Positions 56,949-64,000 of a stretch of DNA of 64,000 nt are shown in pieces (the stretch's first letter is position 1; each line of letters opens with the position of its first letter). Both the position numbers and the translations under genes were made by a program. This DNA is from Sulfitobacter undariae (GTDB lineage Bacteria; Pseudomonadota; Alphaproteobacteria; Rhodobacterales; Rhodobacteraceae). Below the pieces are notes generated by a model. It ran no database searches and was not told the origin of the DNA. It was given only the letters and a program-made list of their open reading frames with translations. The DNA lies in assembly GCF_014196805.1 (NCBI RefSeq), contig NZ_JACIEI010000005.1, forward strand, positions 140,933 through 204,932. Reading direction: 5' to 3'.

Positions 56949-57392
56949 ATGCAATTCGACATTGAAAAATACGAAGGCACTGCGTTCAAGGGCGCGAAAC
57001 TGGCCCTGTATCTGGGGGATTATTTGGCGGCAATATTGCGCGATGACAAACCGGGCCTGATTTTTGCGGATCATTGGGATCTGCCTGGAGGCGGCCGAGA
57101 GGGGAGCGAGACCCCACTGGATTGCGCCTTGCGCGAGTGCCGTGAAGAGCTGGGGCTGTCTGTGCCGCAGGAAGCTGTGTGTTGGGGGCGTGAATTTCGC
57201 CAAGAGGATCATGCCAGCTGGTTCTATGTGGCGCAGTTGCCGATAGAGGCACAAAACGATGTGGTGTTCGGGGATGAAGGCCAGTTCTGGCAGTTGATGA
57301 CTGAAGACGCGTTTTTGAAACACCCCAAAGCGGTGCCTTCGTTTCAAGAGCGGCTGGCGTTATGGATTGCCGGAAGAGACGCGAGAAAATGA
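56949..57392 (+). CDS. NUDIX hydrolase
   Basis: The 147-residue protein has a complete Nudix box: GGREGSE, TPLDCAL, then RECREELGL, matching Gx5Ex7REUxEExGU. Enzymes of this family cleave nucleoside-diphosphate-linked compounds. The substrate is unknown. It is divergent from dinB, so a nucleotide-pool cleaning role is attractive but not shown. Confidence 0.92.
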   Translation: MQFDIEKYEGTAFKGAKLALYLGDYLAAILRDDKPGLIFADHWDLPGGGREGSETPLDCALRECREELGLSVPQEAVCWGREFRQEDHASWFYVAQLPIEAQNDVVFGDEGQFWQLMTEDAFLKHPKAVPSFQERLALWIAGRDARK

Positions 57393-57409
57393 GGGCGGTG
57401 CTCTAACGA

Positions 57410-57440
57410 AAAGCCCCCCCGCTGCTTCTAGCGGGGGGCA
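57410..57440 (-). terminator. terminator, minus strand, after pyrF
   Basis: A GC-rich stem (GCCCCCCGCT pairing with AGCGGGGGG) lies between the convergent NUDIX gene and pyrF. On the minus strand it is followed by CTTTTCG, fitting termination of pyrF; for the plus strand no T run follows. Confidence 0.65.
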
Positions 57441-57576
57441 GGTGACGAACGTCAAAATATGACCATTCGTCAGGGAGTATCACCATCTCTTTGATAGCAC
57501 GGAACCCGATTTTGACCTAGCTATTCCAAATAGGCTGTGGGGTGCGTGGCTTGCCTGTGATGGATATGGCACAGGT

Positions 57577-58293
57577 TCAGGTTGTAGGTGCAACAGTATT
57601 CATTTCAGATTGAATAGCGCGTGCTGCCTCGGCTGGGTTGGGCGCTTGGTGGATCGGGCGGCCGACAACCACGTGATCGGCGCCGTTCTGTATGGCCTCA
57701 GCGGGAGTTGCCACACGTTTTTGGTCGCCCAACGCGGCGCCAGAGGGGCGCACGCCCGGAGTGACGATCAACCTGCCCGCGGCTTCGGGTTGAGCGCGGA
57801 TCAATGCGGCCTCTTGTGGGGAGGCGATGACGCCATCTGCGCCCGCTTCAAATGCGTTTAAGGCACGTGCGACAACCAGTTCAGGCAGGTCGCCTGCACG
57901 GATCAGGCTTGCATCCAGATCAGCGCGGTCTAGCGACGTCAGGATGGTCACACCAAGAATTTTAAGATTGCTCCCTGCCGCGCCTTCTTTGGCGGCGCGT
58001 ACAACGTGGGGATCGCCATGAACTGTAAGGAAATCCAGATCAAATTGCGCCAGCCCGCGCACGGCGGATTCTACGGTTGCGCCGATGTCGAACAATTTCA
58101 TGTCCAGAAAAATGCGTTTGCCGTGTTCTTGCTTGAGTTCACTTGCCAGCGCCAAGCCGCCACCGGTGAGCATCCCAAGCCCGATTTTGTAAAAACTGAC
58201 TGCATCACCAAGCTTTTTGGCAAGCTCTAGCCCGGCAATGGCATTGGGCACATCAAGGGCAACGATCAGGCGGTCTGTGGCGGGGTTGGACAT
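57577..58293 (-). CDS. pyrF: orotidine 5'-phosphate decarboxylase
   Basis: PyrF makes UMP from OMP. The 238-residue protein has the catalytic DxKxxDI motif in IFLDMKLFDIGATV, the N-terminal LIVALDVPN, the FLTVHGDPH strand and the phosphate-binding ITPGVRPSG-like VTPGVRPSGA and VVGRPIHQA. GGAG lies 7 bases before the ATG. Confidence 0.96.
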   Translation of the reverse strand: MSNPATDRLIVALDVPNAIAGLELAKKLGDAVSFYKIGLGMLTGGGLALASELKQEHGKRIFLDMKLFDIGATVESAVRGLAQFDLDFLTVHGDPHVVRAAKEGAAGSNLKILGVTILTSLDRADLDASLIRAGDLPELVVARALNAFEAGADGVIASPQEAALIRAQPEAAGRLIVTPGVRPSGAALGDQKRVATPAEAIQNGADHVVVGRPIHQAPNPAEAARAIQSEMNTVAPTT

Positions 58294-58364
58294 AGGGGCG
58301 CTCCATCTGGGTAAGGGAATGACAAACGCCTTGTGGCATAGGCGATGGCGCGGGCACTGTACAG

Positions 58365-58400
58365 AAAAAAGGCCCGATCACGCAGGTGCGGATCGGGCTT
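58365..58400 (-). terminator. terminator, minus strand, after the 104-residue protein gene
   Basis: On the minus strand GCCCGATC pairs with GATCGGGC around a loop and is followed by CTTTTTT. It lies downstream of the small gene at 58524 and upstream of pyrF, separating the two minus-strand units. Confidence 0.8.
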
Positions 58401-58451
58401 GAGTTTCAGAGACAGTGCAGGCAGGCAAGCGTCTCTGCTCTTGCGCAGCGG

Positions 58452-58480
58452 CGTGATGTGCGGGGACAACGCACATCACG
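58452..58480. repeat. perfect 11-bp inverted repeat
   Basis: CGTGATGTGCG and CGCACATCACG form a perfect 11-bp stem around a 7-base loop. It lies between the small unknown gene and the terminator at 58365-58400. It has no T run of its own on either strand. Confidence 0.7.
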
Positions 58481-58523
58481 GCCAAAAATGCTGCGCAGAT
58501 TCAATATCTAAAAAGGATCAGCG

Positions 58524-58838
58524 TTAGGCAGCTTTGTCAGTTTGCGGGAAGCCAAGCTGTGCCAGCCATTGGCGCGGATCAAACGCGGTGCGTCCAGCAC
58601 GGGCCTGTGCGACGCGGCGGCGCATCTGGGAATACATCCCGTTGCGTGATTTGTGGCGGCGCAATGCTTGCGTCTTCAATCCGCTTGCAGCTTGCTCAAA
58701 GCTCATCGTGATGGGGGCTTCGATTTCGCAAGGGTATTTGGCGGTGCGTGTTGTGGTTTCGACAGTGACCATCGCTTCAAAGCACTGCGTGGCCGCATTG
58801 TACATCACGTCGCTAATCTGGATCATTGGTTGTGTCAT
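58524..58838 (-). CDS. hypothetical protein, 104 aa
   Basis: I do not recognise this protein. It is a soluble 104-residue product. The N-terminal half looks beta-stranded (MIQISDVMYNAATQCFEAMV, TRTAKYPCEIEAP). The C-terminal half is a basic helical region (ALRRHKSRNGMYSQMRRRVA) ending in RQWLAQLGFPQTDKAA. The start at 58838 has GAGGT upstream. It is divergent from clpB across a 379-base region, so a link to the heat-shock response is possible but not shown. Confidence 0.75.
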   Translation of the reverse strand: MTQPMIQISDVMYNAATQCFEAMVTVETTTRTAKYPCEIEAPITMSFEQAASGLKTQALRRHKSRNGMYSQMRRRVAQARAGRTAFDPRQWLAQLGFPQTDKAA

Positions 58839-59217
58839 TTCATTTACCTCATATGCCCTATGTTTTTTATTGCAGGGCTTCTCTGTCTCTAGTGTCAATT
58901 TGGGCACTGTGTCTGAAAAATAAACGGCTGAGGTTAATAAAAGTTTCCCCCTGCTTTATTGATTCGCTAAAAGCTGAGGTGAATTCATTGAAAATCAATA
59001 TCTTATGATAGGTGGAAAATTGCCTATCCCTGTTCACCACATCTTTCCGTTTGAAAGAATAGTCCGGTGTTATGTGATTTTCGGGCCTAGATTTGATTGC
59101 TATTGAGCCTTGATCTAACGCAAAGCACATCCCAAATATCATTTGTAAGGTCCACACTGGGTATATGCCGCCAAGCGGGTACACCCCCAAGTGGCCGCTT
59201 TTGAAAAGGAGACTACC
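58839..59217. other. intergenic region with clpB promoter
   Basis: No gene is seen in this 379-base A/T-rich region. It holds the divergent control regions of the 104-residue protein gene and clpB. The heat-shock-type promoter at 59108-59137 is the only element I can name. The stretch 58900-59000 is rich in stops in all frames. Confidence 0.6.
59108..59137 (+). promoter_or_regulatory. sigma-32 (RpoH)-type promoter of clpB
   Basis: CCTTGAT (59108-59114) and CCCAAAT (59131-59137) are separated by 16 bases. This fits the RpoH pattern CTTGAA-N13-17-CCCAT with small deviations. It lies about 80 bases before the clpB start, whose product is a classical heat-shock protein. Confidence 0.6.
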
Positions 59218-61833
59218 ATGGACCTGAGTAAGTTCACGGAACGGTCGCGCGGCTTTGTGCAGGCGGCCCAAACGATTGCGACACGCGACAGCCACCAACG
59301 GCTGGCACCTGAACATTTGCTAAAAGCATTGATGGATGATGAAGAGGGGCTTGCGAGCAACTTGATCAATGCATCCGGTGGAGATGCGGCTGCTGTAAAG
59401 CAGGCCGTTGCTATTGCCATTGGAAAAATGCCCAAAGTCAGCGGCGATGCTGCCCAGACCTATCTGGACGGGGCGACCACACGTGTGCTGACCGAGGCAG
59501 ACGCGCTGGCCAAAAAGGCGGGCGACAGCTTTGTGCCCGTTGAACGCATCTTGATGGCGCTGTGTATGGTCAAATCTGGTGCAAAAACGGCGTTGGAGGC
59601 GGGCAAGGTCAGTGCGCAAGCATTGAACACTGCGGTTAATGATCTGCGCAAAGGGCGTACGGCAGATAGTGCCAGTGCCGAAGACGGCTATGACGCGCTG
59701 AAGAAATACGCGCAGGATCTGACGGCGCGCGCGGAAGAGGGCAAGATCGACCCGATCATCGGCCGCGACGATGAAATCCGCCGCACGATGCAGGTGCTCA
59801 GCCGCCGTACCAAAAACAACCCCGTTCTGATCGGGGAACCGGGCGTGGGTAAAACCGCGATTGCCGAGGGCCTCGCGTTGCGCATCATCAACGGGGATGT
59901 GCCCGAAAGCCTGCGCAACAAACGTCTGCTGTCTTTGGACATGGGCGCATTGATTGCGGGGGCTAAATACCGTGGTGAATTCGAAGAGCGATTGAAATCC
60001 GTCCTGACCGAGGTGACAGAAGCCGCGGGCCAGATCATTTTGTTCATTGATGAGATGCACACGCTGGTGGGCGCAGGCAAAGCGGATGGCGCGATGGATG
60101 CGGCCAACCTGATCAAACCTGCGCTGGCACGGGGTGAGCTGCATTGTATCGGTGCAACCACGCTGAACGAATACCGTAAGTATGTAGAGAAAGACGCGGC
60201 GCTTGCGCGGCGGTTCCAGCCAGTGATGGTGTTGGAGCCGACGGTGGAAGATACTGTCAGCATCCTGCGCGGTATTAAAGAGAAGTATGAGCTGCACCAC
60301 GGTGTGCGGATCGCGGATAGTGCGTTGGTTGCGGCCGCCACGCTGAGCCATCGCTATATCACGGACCGCTTTTTGCCTGACAAAGCAATTGACCTTGTGG
60401 ATGAAGCTGCCAGCCGTTTGCGCATGGAAGTAGACAGTAAACCAGAAGAGCTGGATGCGCTGGACCGTCAGGTGCTGCAATTGCAGATCGAGGAAGAAGC
60501 GCTGAAGCTGGAGGATGACCAAGCCTCTATGGATCGTTTGGCGACGCTGCAAAAAGATCTGGCTGATCTGAAAGAGCGCAGCGCCGAGATGACAGCCAGT
60601 TGGCAGGCAGGCCGTGACAGGCTGGAAGGTGCGCGTGAACTTAAGGAAAAGCTGGACCGTGCGCGGGCCGATCTGGACATCGCCAAACGTGATGGCAATC
60701 TCGCCAAGGCGGGCGAGCTGTCATATGGCGTGATCCCTGATCTGGAACGTTTGCTAACCGCTGCGGAAAACGCCGATGAGGGCCAGATCGTGGAAGAGGC
60801 CGTGCGCCCCGACCAGATCGCCAGCGTTGTTGAGCGCTGGACGGGCATTCCTGCTGGTAAAATGCTGGAAGGTGAGCGTGAGAAGCTGTTGCAAATGGAA
60901 GAACAGCTGCATGGCCGCGTGATTGGTCAGGATTTGGCCGTGAAGGCGGTTGCCAATGCGGTCCGCCGCTCGCGTGCGGGTCTGAACGATGAGGATCGTC
61001 CTTTGGGCAGCTTCTTGTTCCTTGGGCCAACAGGCGTGGGTAAAACCGAGCTGACCAAAGCAGTGGCCGAGTTCATGTTTGATGATGACAGCGCCATGGT
61101 GCGGATTGATATGTCCGAATTCATGGAGAAACACGCGGTGTCTCGTCTTATCGGTGCCCCTCCGGGGTATGTTGGCTATGACGAAGGCGGTGTATTGACC
61201 GAGGCCGTGCGTAGACGCCCTTATCAGGTTGTGCTGTTTGACGAGGTCGAGAAGGCGCATCCCGATGTGTTCAACGTGCTGTTGCAAGTGCTGGATGACG
61301 GTGTGCTGACGGATGGCCAAGGCCGGACGGTGGATTTCAAGCAGACGCTGATCATCCTGACGTCCAACCTTGGTGCCCAAGCATTAAGCATGGCGCCTGA
61401 AGGCAGCGATATGGTGCAGGCCAAAAAGGATGTGATGGAGGCCGTTCGTGGGCACTTCCGCCCCGAATTCCTGAACCGTCTGGACGAGACGATCATCTTT
61501 GACCGTCTTAACCGTGAAAACATGGACGGGATTGTGGATATCCAGATGGCACGCCTTCTCAAACGGCTTGCTGCGCGCAAGATCGAGTTGCAGTTGGATG
61601 AGGGTGCGCGCAAGTGGCTGGCCGATGAGGGGTATGACCCTGTATTTGGCGCAAGGCCGCTGAAACGGGTGATCCAGTCTGCCTTGCAAAACCCGCTGGC
61701 GGAAATGCTGCTGGCTGGTGATGTGAATGACGGTGACATCGTCCCTGTCAGTGCGGGGGCGGATGGTTTGATCATCGGTGATCGCATCGCAGCCAGCAAC
61801 AGGCCGAAGCCCGAGGAAGCGACAGTACACTAA
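59218..61833 (+). CDS. clpB: ATP-dependent disaggregase ClpB
   Basis: ClpB threads aggregated proteins through a hexameric ring with DnaK. The 871-residue protein has an N-terminal Clp-N domain ([14 protein letters not shown]; about 1-150), the first AAA+ with Walker A GEPGVGKT and Walker [16 protein letters not shown], and the ClpB-specific coiled-coil middle domain (about 410-525). The second AAA+ follows with Walker A GPTGVGKT, pore loop [13 protein letters not shown] and [16 protein letters not shown]. The IGF/IGL-type ClpP loop of ClpA/C is absent. AAAAGGAG precedes the ATG at 59218. Confidence 0.98.
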   Translation: MDLSKFTERSRGFVQAAQTIATRDSHQRLAPEHLLKALMDDEEGLASNLINASGGDAAAVKQAVAIAIGKMPKVSGDAAQTYLDGATTRVLTEADALAKKAGDSFVPVERILMALCMVKSGAKTALEAGKVSAQALNTAVNDLRKGRTADSASAEDGYDALKKYAQDLTARAEEGKIDPIIGRDDEIRRTMQVLSRRTKNNPVLIGEPGVGKTAIAEGLALRIINGDVPESLRNKRLLSLDMGALIAGAKYRGEFEERLKSVLTEVTEAAGQIILFIDEMHTLVGAGKADGAMDAANLIKPALARGELHCIGATTLNEYRKYVEKDAALARRFQPVMVLEPTVEDTVSILRGIKEKYELHHGVRIADSALVAAATLSHRYITDRFLPDKAIDLVDEAASRLRMEVDSKPEELDALDRQVLQLQIEEEALKLEDDQASMDRLATLQKDLADLKERSAEMTASWQAGRDRLEGARELKEKLDRARADLDIAKRDGNLAKAGELSYGVIPDLERLLTAAENADEGQIVEEAVRPDQIASVVERWTGIPAGKMLEGEREKLLQMEEQLHGRVIGQDLAVKAVANAVRRSRAGLNDEDRPLGSFLFLGPTGVGKTELTKAVAEFMFDDDSAMVRIDMSEFMEKHAVSRLIGAPPGYVGYDEGGVLTEAVRRRPYQVVLFDEVEKAHPDVFNVLLQVLDDGVLTDGQGRTVDFKQTLIILTSNLGAQALSMAPEGSDMVQAKKDVMEAVRGHFRPEFLNRLDETIIFDRLNRENMDGIVDIQMARLLKRLAARKIELQLDEGARKWLADEGYDPVFGARPLKRVIQSALQNPLAEMLLAGDVNDGDIVPVSAGADGLIIGDRIAASNRPKPEEATVH

Positions 61834-61850
61834 CCTCAGTATATAGACGT

Positions 61851-61880
61851 AAAAGGCCCGCAGCGATGTGGGCCTTTTTG
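61851..61880 (+). terminator. Rho-independent terminator after clpB
   Basis: AAAAGGCCC pairs with GGGCCTTTT around a 10-base loop and continues into TTTTTG. It lies just past the clpB stop. Confidence 0.8.
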
Positions 61881-62022
61881 CGTTGTGGGCTATGCGGAGG
61901 TGCCCTTGCGCAACTGTAAACATCTCTAACAATAGAGTGTGAGCACTGAAATATGTACAGAAACTGTTTGGATATGGACGTGAGAAGGCTAGGTATAGCG
62001 CAACAAGCAAGGAGATAGGCCC

Positions 62023-62934
62023 ATGGCCATGCGCTGGAAAAATACGCTGAAAGACCATCACGTCACAGACGAAGCCGCGTTTCTGAACCGTCGGCAATTG
62101 ATGGGCGGTGCAGCGGCGGGTGTTGGGCTGGCCACGATGGGCGGCGTTCAGGCGCAGGCTGCGGGCGATGTTCTGACGCCGAACAGTTATGAGGATATCA
62201 CCGAGTACAATAACTTCTACGAGTTCGGCACAGGCAAAGACGATCCTGCCCGCTATGCCAACACGCTGACAACGCAGCCATGGACGGTCAAGATTGACGG
62301 GCTTGTCGACAAGCCCGGTGACTATGCGTTTGAGGATATCATGAAGGCGATGACCATCGAAGAACGCATCTATCGTTTTCGCTGTGTCGAGGCATGGTCC
62401 ATGGTTGTGCCGTGGAACGGGTTTGAACTGGCTGACCTGCTGGATATGGCAGGTGTGCAATCGGGCGCGAAATATGTCGCGTTTGAAACCGCGCTGCGCC
62501 CTGATGAAATGCCAGGTGTGAAATACAACGTGCTGGACTGGCCCTATGTCGAAGGTCTGCGCCTGGACGAGGCGGTGCATCCGCTGACGATGATGGCCAC
62601 CGGTATCTATGGCAAAGACATTCCAAACCAGAACGGTGCGCCGCTGCGTTTGGTGGTGCCGTGGAAGTATGGCTACAAATCCATCAAATCTATTGTTCGG
62701 ATTACGCTGACAGACAAACAGCCACCCACAAGCTGGAACAAAGCCAATGCCCGTGAATACGGCTTCTATAGTAATGTGAACCCCGAGGTGGATCACCCGC
62801 GGTGGAGCCAAGCCTCCGAGCGTGAGATCGGCGGTGGCCTGTTTGCCAAGCGCAAACCGACATTGATGATGAACGGCTACGCGGATGAGGTTGGTGATCT
62901 ATACGCTGGCATGGATCTGACAAAAGACACCTAA
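62023..62934 (+). CDS. msrP: protein-methionine-sulfoxide reductase catalytic subunit
   Basis: MsrP is a periplasmic molybdenum enzyme that repairs oxidised methionines in envelope proteins. The 303-residue protein has a twin-arginine signal ([20 protein letters not shown]) and a sulfite-oxidase-fold core. The molybdenum-binding cysteine lies in [17 protein letters not shown], and [15 protein letters not shown] is a family feature. GCAAGGAGATAGGCCC precedes the ATG. The membrane partner gene msrQ follows after a hairpin. Confidence 0.96.
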   Translation: MAMRWKNTLKDHHVTDEAAFLNRRQLMGGAAAGVGLATMGGVQAQAAGDVLTPNSYEDITEYNNFYEFGTGKDDPARYANTLTTQPWTVKIDGLVDKPGDYAFEDIMKAMTIEERIYRFRCVEAWSMVVPWNGFELADLLDMAGVQSGAKYVAFETALRPDEMPGVKYNVLDWPYVEGLRLDEAVHPLTMMATGIYGKDIPNQNGAPLRLVVPWKYGYKSIKSIVRITLTDKQPPTSWNKANAREYGFYSNVNPEVDHPRWSQASEREIGGGLFAKRKPTLMMNGYADEVGDLYAGMDLTKDT

Positions 62935-62951
62935 ACAGGTGCCTTTATGAG

Positions 62952-62983
62952 ACGGGCCGGAACTTATCCAAGTTTCGGCCCGT
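62952..62983 (+). repeat. 14-bp hairpin between msrP and msrQ
   Basis: ACGGGCCGGAACTT pairs with AAGTTTCGGCCCGT around an ATCC loop, with one G.T pair. It is followed by GTCTGTTTAAG. It lies 18 bases past the msrP stop and may partly terminate, so that msrQ is made in smaller amounts. Confidence 0.65.
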
Positions 62984-63060
62984 GTCTGTTTAAGAGCGCG
63001 AAGGTTTTGGGCCATAGCTCTGGCCCACGGATTTCCGCACTGCGGAAAGAAAGAGTTTTT

Positions 63061-63666
63061 GTGACTGCGATTGTAGACCGTATCAATGCTGCCCTACGCC
63101 CGATGCCGACATGGGCACTCTATATACTATGTATCCTGCCGGTGCCGTGGTTGCTCTATCAGGCGCAGACGGGGGGCTTGGGCCGTGATCCAATCAAAGC
63201 ACTAGAGCATGAACTGGGCAGTCTCGCCCTACAGCTCCTGATCGCGGGTCTATGTATAACGCCTTTGCGTAAATATGTGGGCCTGAACCTGCTAAAGTTC
63301 CGTCGCGCAATTGGTGTGATGGCATTTGTCTATGTAACGCTCCATCTGGCCGTCTGGGTGTTTTTGGACATGAGTATGCTTTGGCAGCAAATGTGGGCTG
63401 ACATCTGGAAGCGCCCCTACATTACAATCGGCATGGCGGGATTCATTACATTGCTACCGCTTGCGGTTACTTCCAACAACCTGTCGGTACGAAAGCTTGG
63501 TGGAGCTACGTGGCGCAAGCTTCATAAGCTGACCTATCTTGCCGTGTTGTTAGGCGGGGTGCATTTCATCTGGTTGGTAAAGGGTATCCAGTTGGAACCT
63601 CTTTTGTATATGGCGGCGATCCTGAGTCTGCTTGCCCTGCGGTTTATGGACAAGCGTCGAGGGTGA
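63061..63666 (+). CDS. msrQ: MsrQ haem-binding membrane subunit
   Basis: MsrQ is the b-type cytochrome that passes electrons from the inner membrane to MsrP. The 201-residue protein has six membrane segments and the ferric-reductase-like core: LGSLALQLLIAGLCITPLRK, RRAIGVMAFVYVTLHLAVWV with a haem-ligand histidine, and WRKLHKLTYLAVLLGGVHFI with two more. I take the GTG at 63061. An ATG at 62947 is in frame but would start before the hairpin and add 38 unrelated-looking residues. Confidence 0.92.
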   Translation: MTAIVDRINAALRPMPTWALYILCILPVPWLLYQAQTGGLGRDPIKALEHELGSLALQLLIAGLCITPLRKYVGLNLLKFRRAIGVMAFVYVTLHLAVWVFLDMSMLWQQMWADIWKRPYITIGMAGFITLLPLAVTSNNLSVRKLGGATWRKLHKLTYLAVLLGGVHFIWLVKGIQLEPLLYMAAILSLLALRFMDKRRG

Positions 63667-64000
63667 GCGAACCTACCGTTCCGATTTGGGTGGATTCGAG
63701 TCCTCTGCGCTTTCAAAGGGGGGGTATCAGAAGTGAATCTGTGGATAACTCCGTCGTGAGGGCTGAAGGAGCGATAATAGAAGTGCTGGGAGCCTTTAGT
63801 ATTTGGGGGTCATCACGGGTTAGTAAAGTGATGGGTCTTTAAGTGGTTGTATTTTAACGGAATTTCAAAATCTTAAAGAAAGTTCCGATTTTTGAAAGAA
63901 AGCGCTTGCGGGATTGTTGAGTAAACCCTAGAACGCCTCTACCGAAGCGCAGCAATGAGCTACGGGGCAGCGGACGGGTTTAGCGGAGACGCTAGGGATT
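63667..64000 (+). other. intergenic region, probable rRNA operon upstream region
   Basis: No gene is seen in these 334 bases. They contain a DnaA-box-like 9-mer (63740-63748), an A/T-rich stretch (63840-63900) and a promoter followed by a GC-rich leader. The order resembles the region before 16S rRNA genes in Rhodobacteraceae. No rRNA sequence itself is in the window. Confidence 0.55.
63906..63934 (+). promoter_or_regulatory. probable ribosomal RNA operon promoter
   Basis: TTGCGG (63906-63911) and TAGAAC (63929-63934) are spaced by exactly 17 bases, preceded by an A/T-rich UP-element-like stretch. The downstream GCCTCTACCGAAGCG matches, as far as I recall, the leader typical of rrn operons in this family. 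The rRNA genes would begin beyond the window. Confidence 0.55.

Noticed and set aside
1..64000. CRISPR arrays, insertion sequences, prophage or integrative element
   Set aside because: No regularly spaced repeats, no transposase or integrase motifs and no phage structural genes were seen. The two gene-poor stretches are too degraded to assign.

Overview
The window reads as chromosome of a marine Alphaproteobacterium of the Rhodobacteraceae / Roseobacter clade. This rests on gene content and order (rpsO-pnp; rsmB - heparinase-like - purH - lspA - lipoprotein - two M16 peptidases; a fused PuuE-UraD; a DUF1674 protein; DinB with a zinc-ribbon N-terminus; an RTX/Hint protein), on moderate-to-high GC and on the regulatory signals. 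The assignment is inference from these families, not a database match. No insertion sequence, prophage, integrase or CRISPR array was seen.

Layout. 1-4.9 kb: end of an unknown gene, rpsO, a reverse amidase gene, a small unknown gene, and pnp with a clear terminator. 5.0-8.8 kb: a DUF2233 exported protein with rbfA on the minus strand, dapB, a DUF1674 protein, and rsmB. 9.0-16.2 kb: heparinase II/III-like protein, purH, lspA, a small lipoprotein, and a catalytic/non-catalytic M16 peptidase pair. 16.3-19.6 kb (minus): a double-ALDH-domain protein with deoC. 19.7-26.4 kb: purine (urate) breakdown, with uraH on the minus strand, an exported rhodanese-like/LysM pair, then puuE-uraD, ureidoglycine aminohydrolase, ureidoglycolate lyase and an NCS2 permease in tightly overlapping order. 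26.5-37.1 kb: mutL-rmuC, DUF3833-SDR, a GST and a histidine phosphatase (minus), a solo formate dehydrogenase alpha subunit, an M20 amidohydrolase and a BrnA-type protein. 37.1-39.8 kb: an RTX-PA14-Hint surface protein flanked by two gene-poor stretches. 39.8-42.4 kb (minus): a hybrid sensor kinase and response regulator. 42.6-51.5 kb: a complete branched-chain-amino-acid-type ABC importer bracketed by two acyl-CoA-ligase-type enzymes. 51.5-59 kb: ferric-type ABC permease, YghU-like GST (minus), rpmJ (minus), tRNA-Val(GAC) (minus), N-formylglutamate amidohydrolase, dinB (minus), NUDIX hydrolase, pyrF (minus) and a small unknown protein (minus). 59.2-63.7 kb: clpB behind a heat-shock-type promoter, then msrP-msrQ. 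The last ~330 bases have no gene and look like the promoter and leader of a ribosomal RNA operon that would begin just past the window.

Most of the window is core metabolism and information processing. The parts least explained by textbook biology are these: the importer with two CoA ligases and a small unannotated membrane protein encoded between its permease genes; the Cys-less rhodanese and LysM pair set inside the purine cluster; the RTX-PA14-Hint protein with a palindromic upstream region; and several strong hairpins in leaders and intergenic spaces. No clearly novel multi-gene defence or mobile system was seen.
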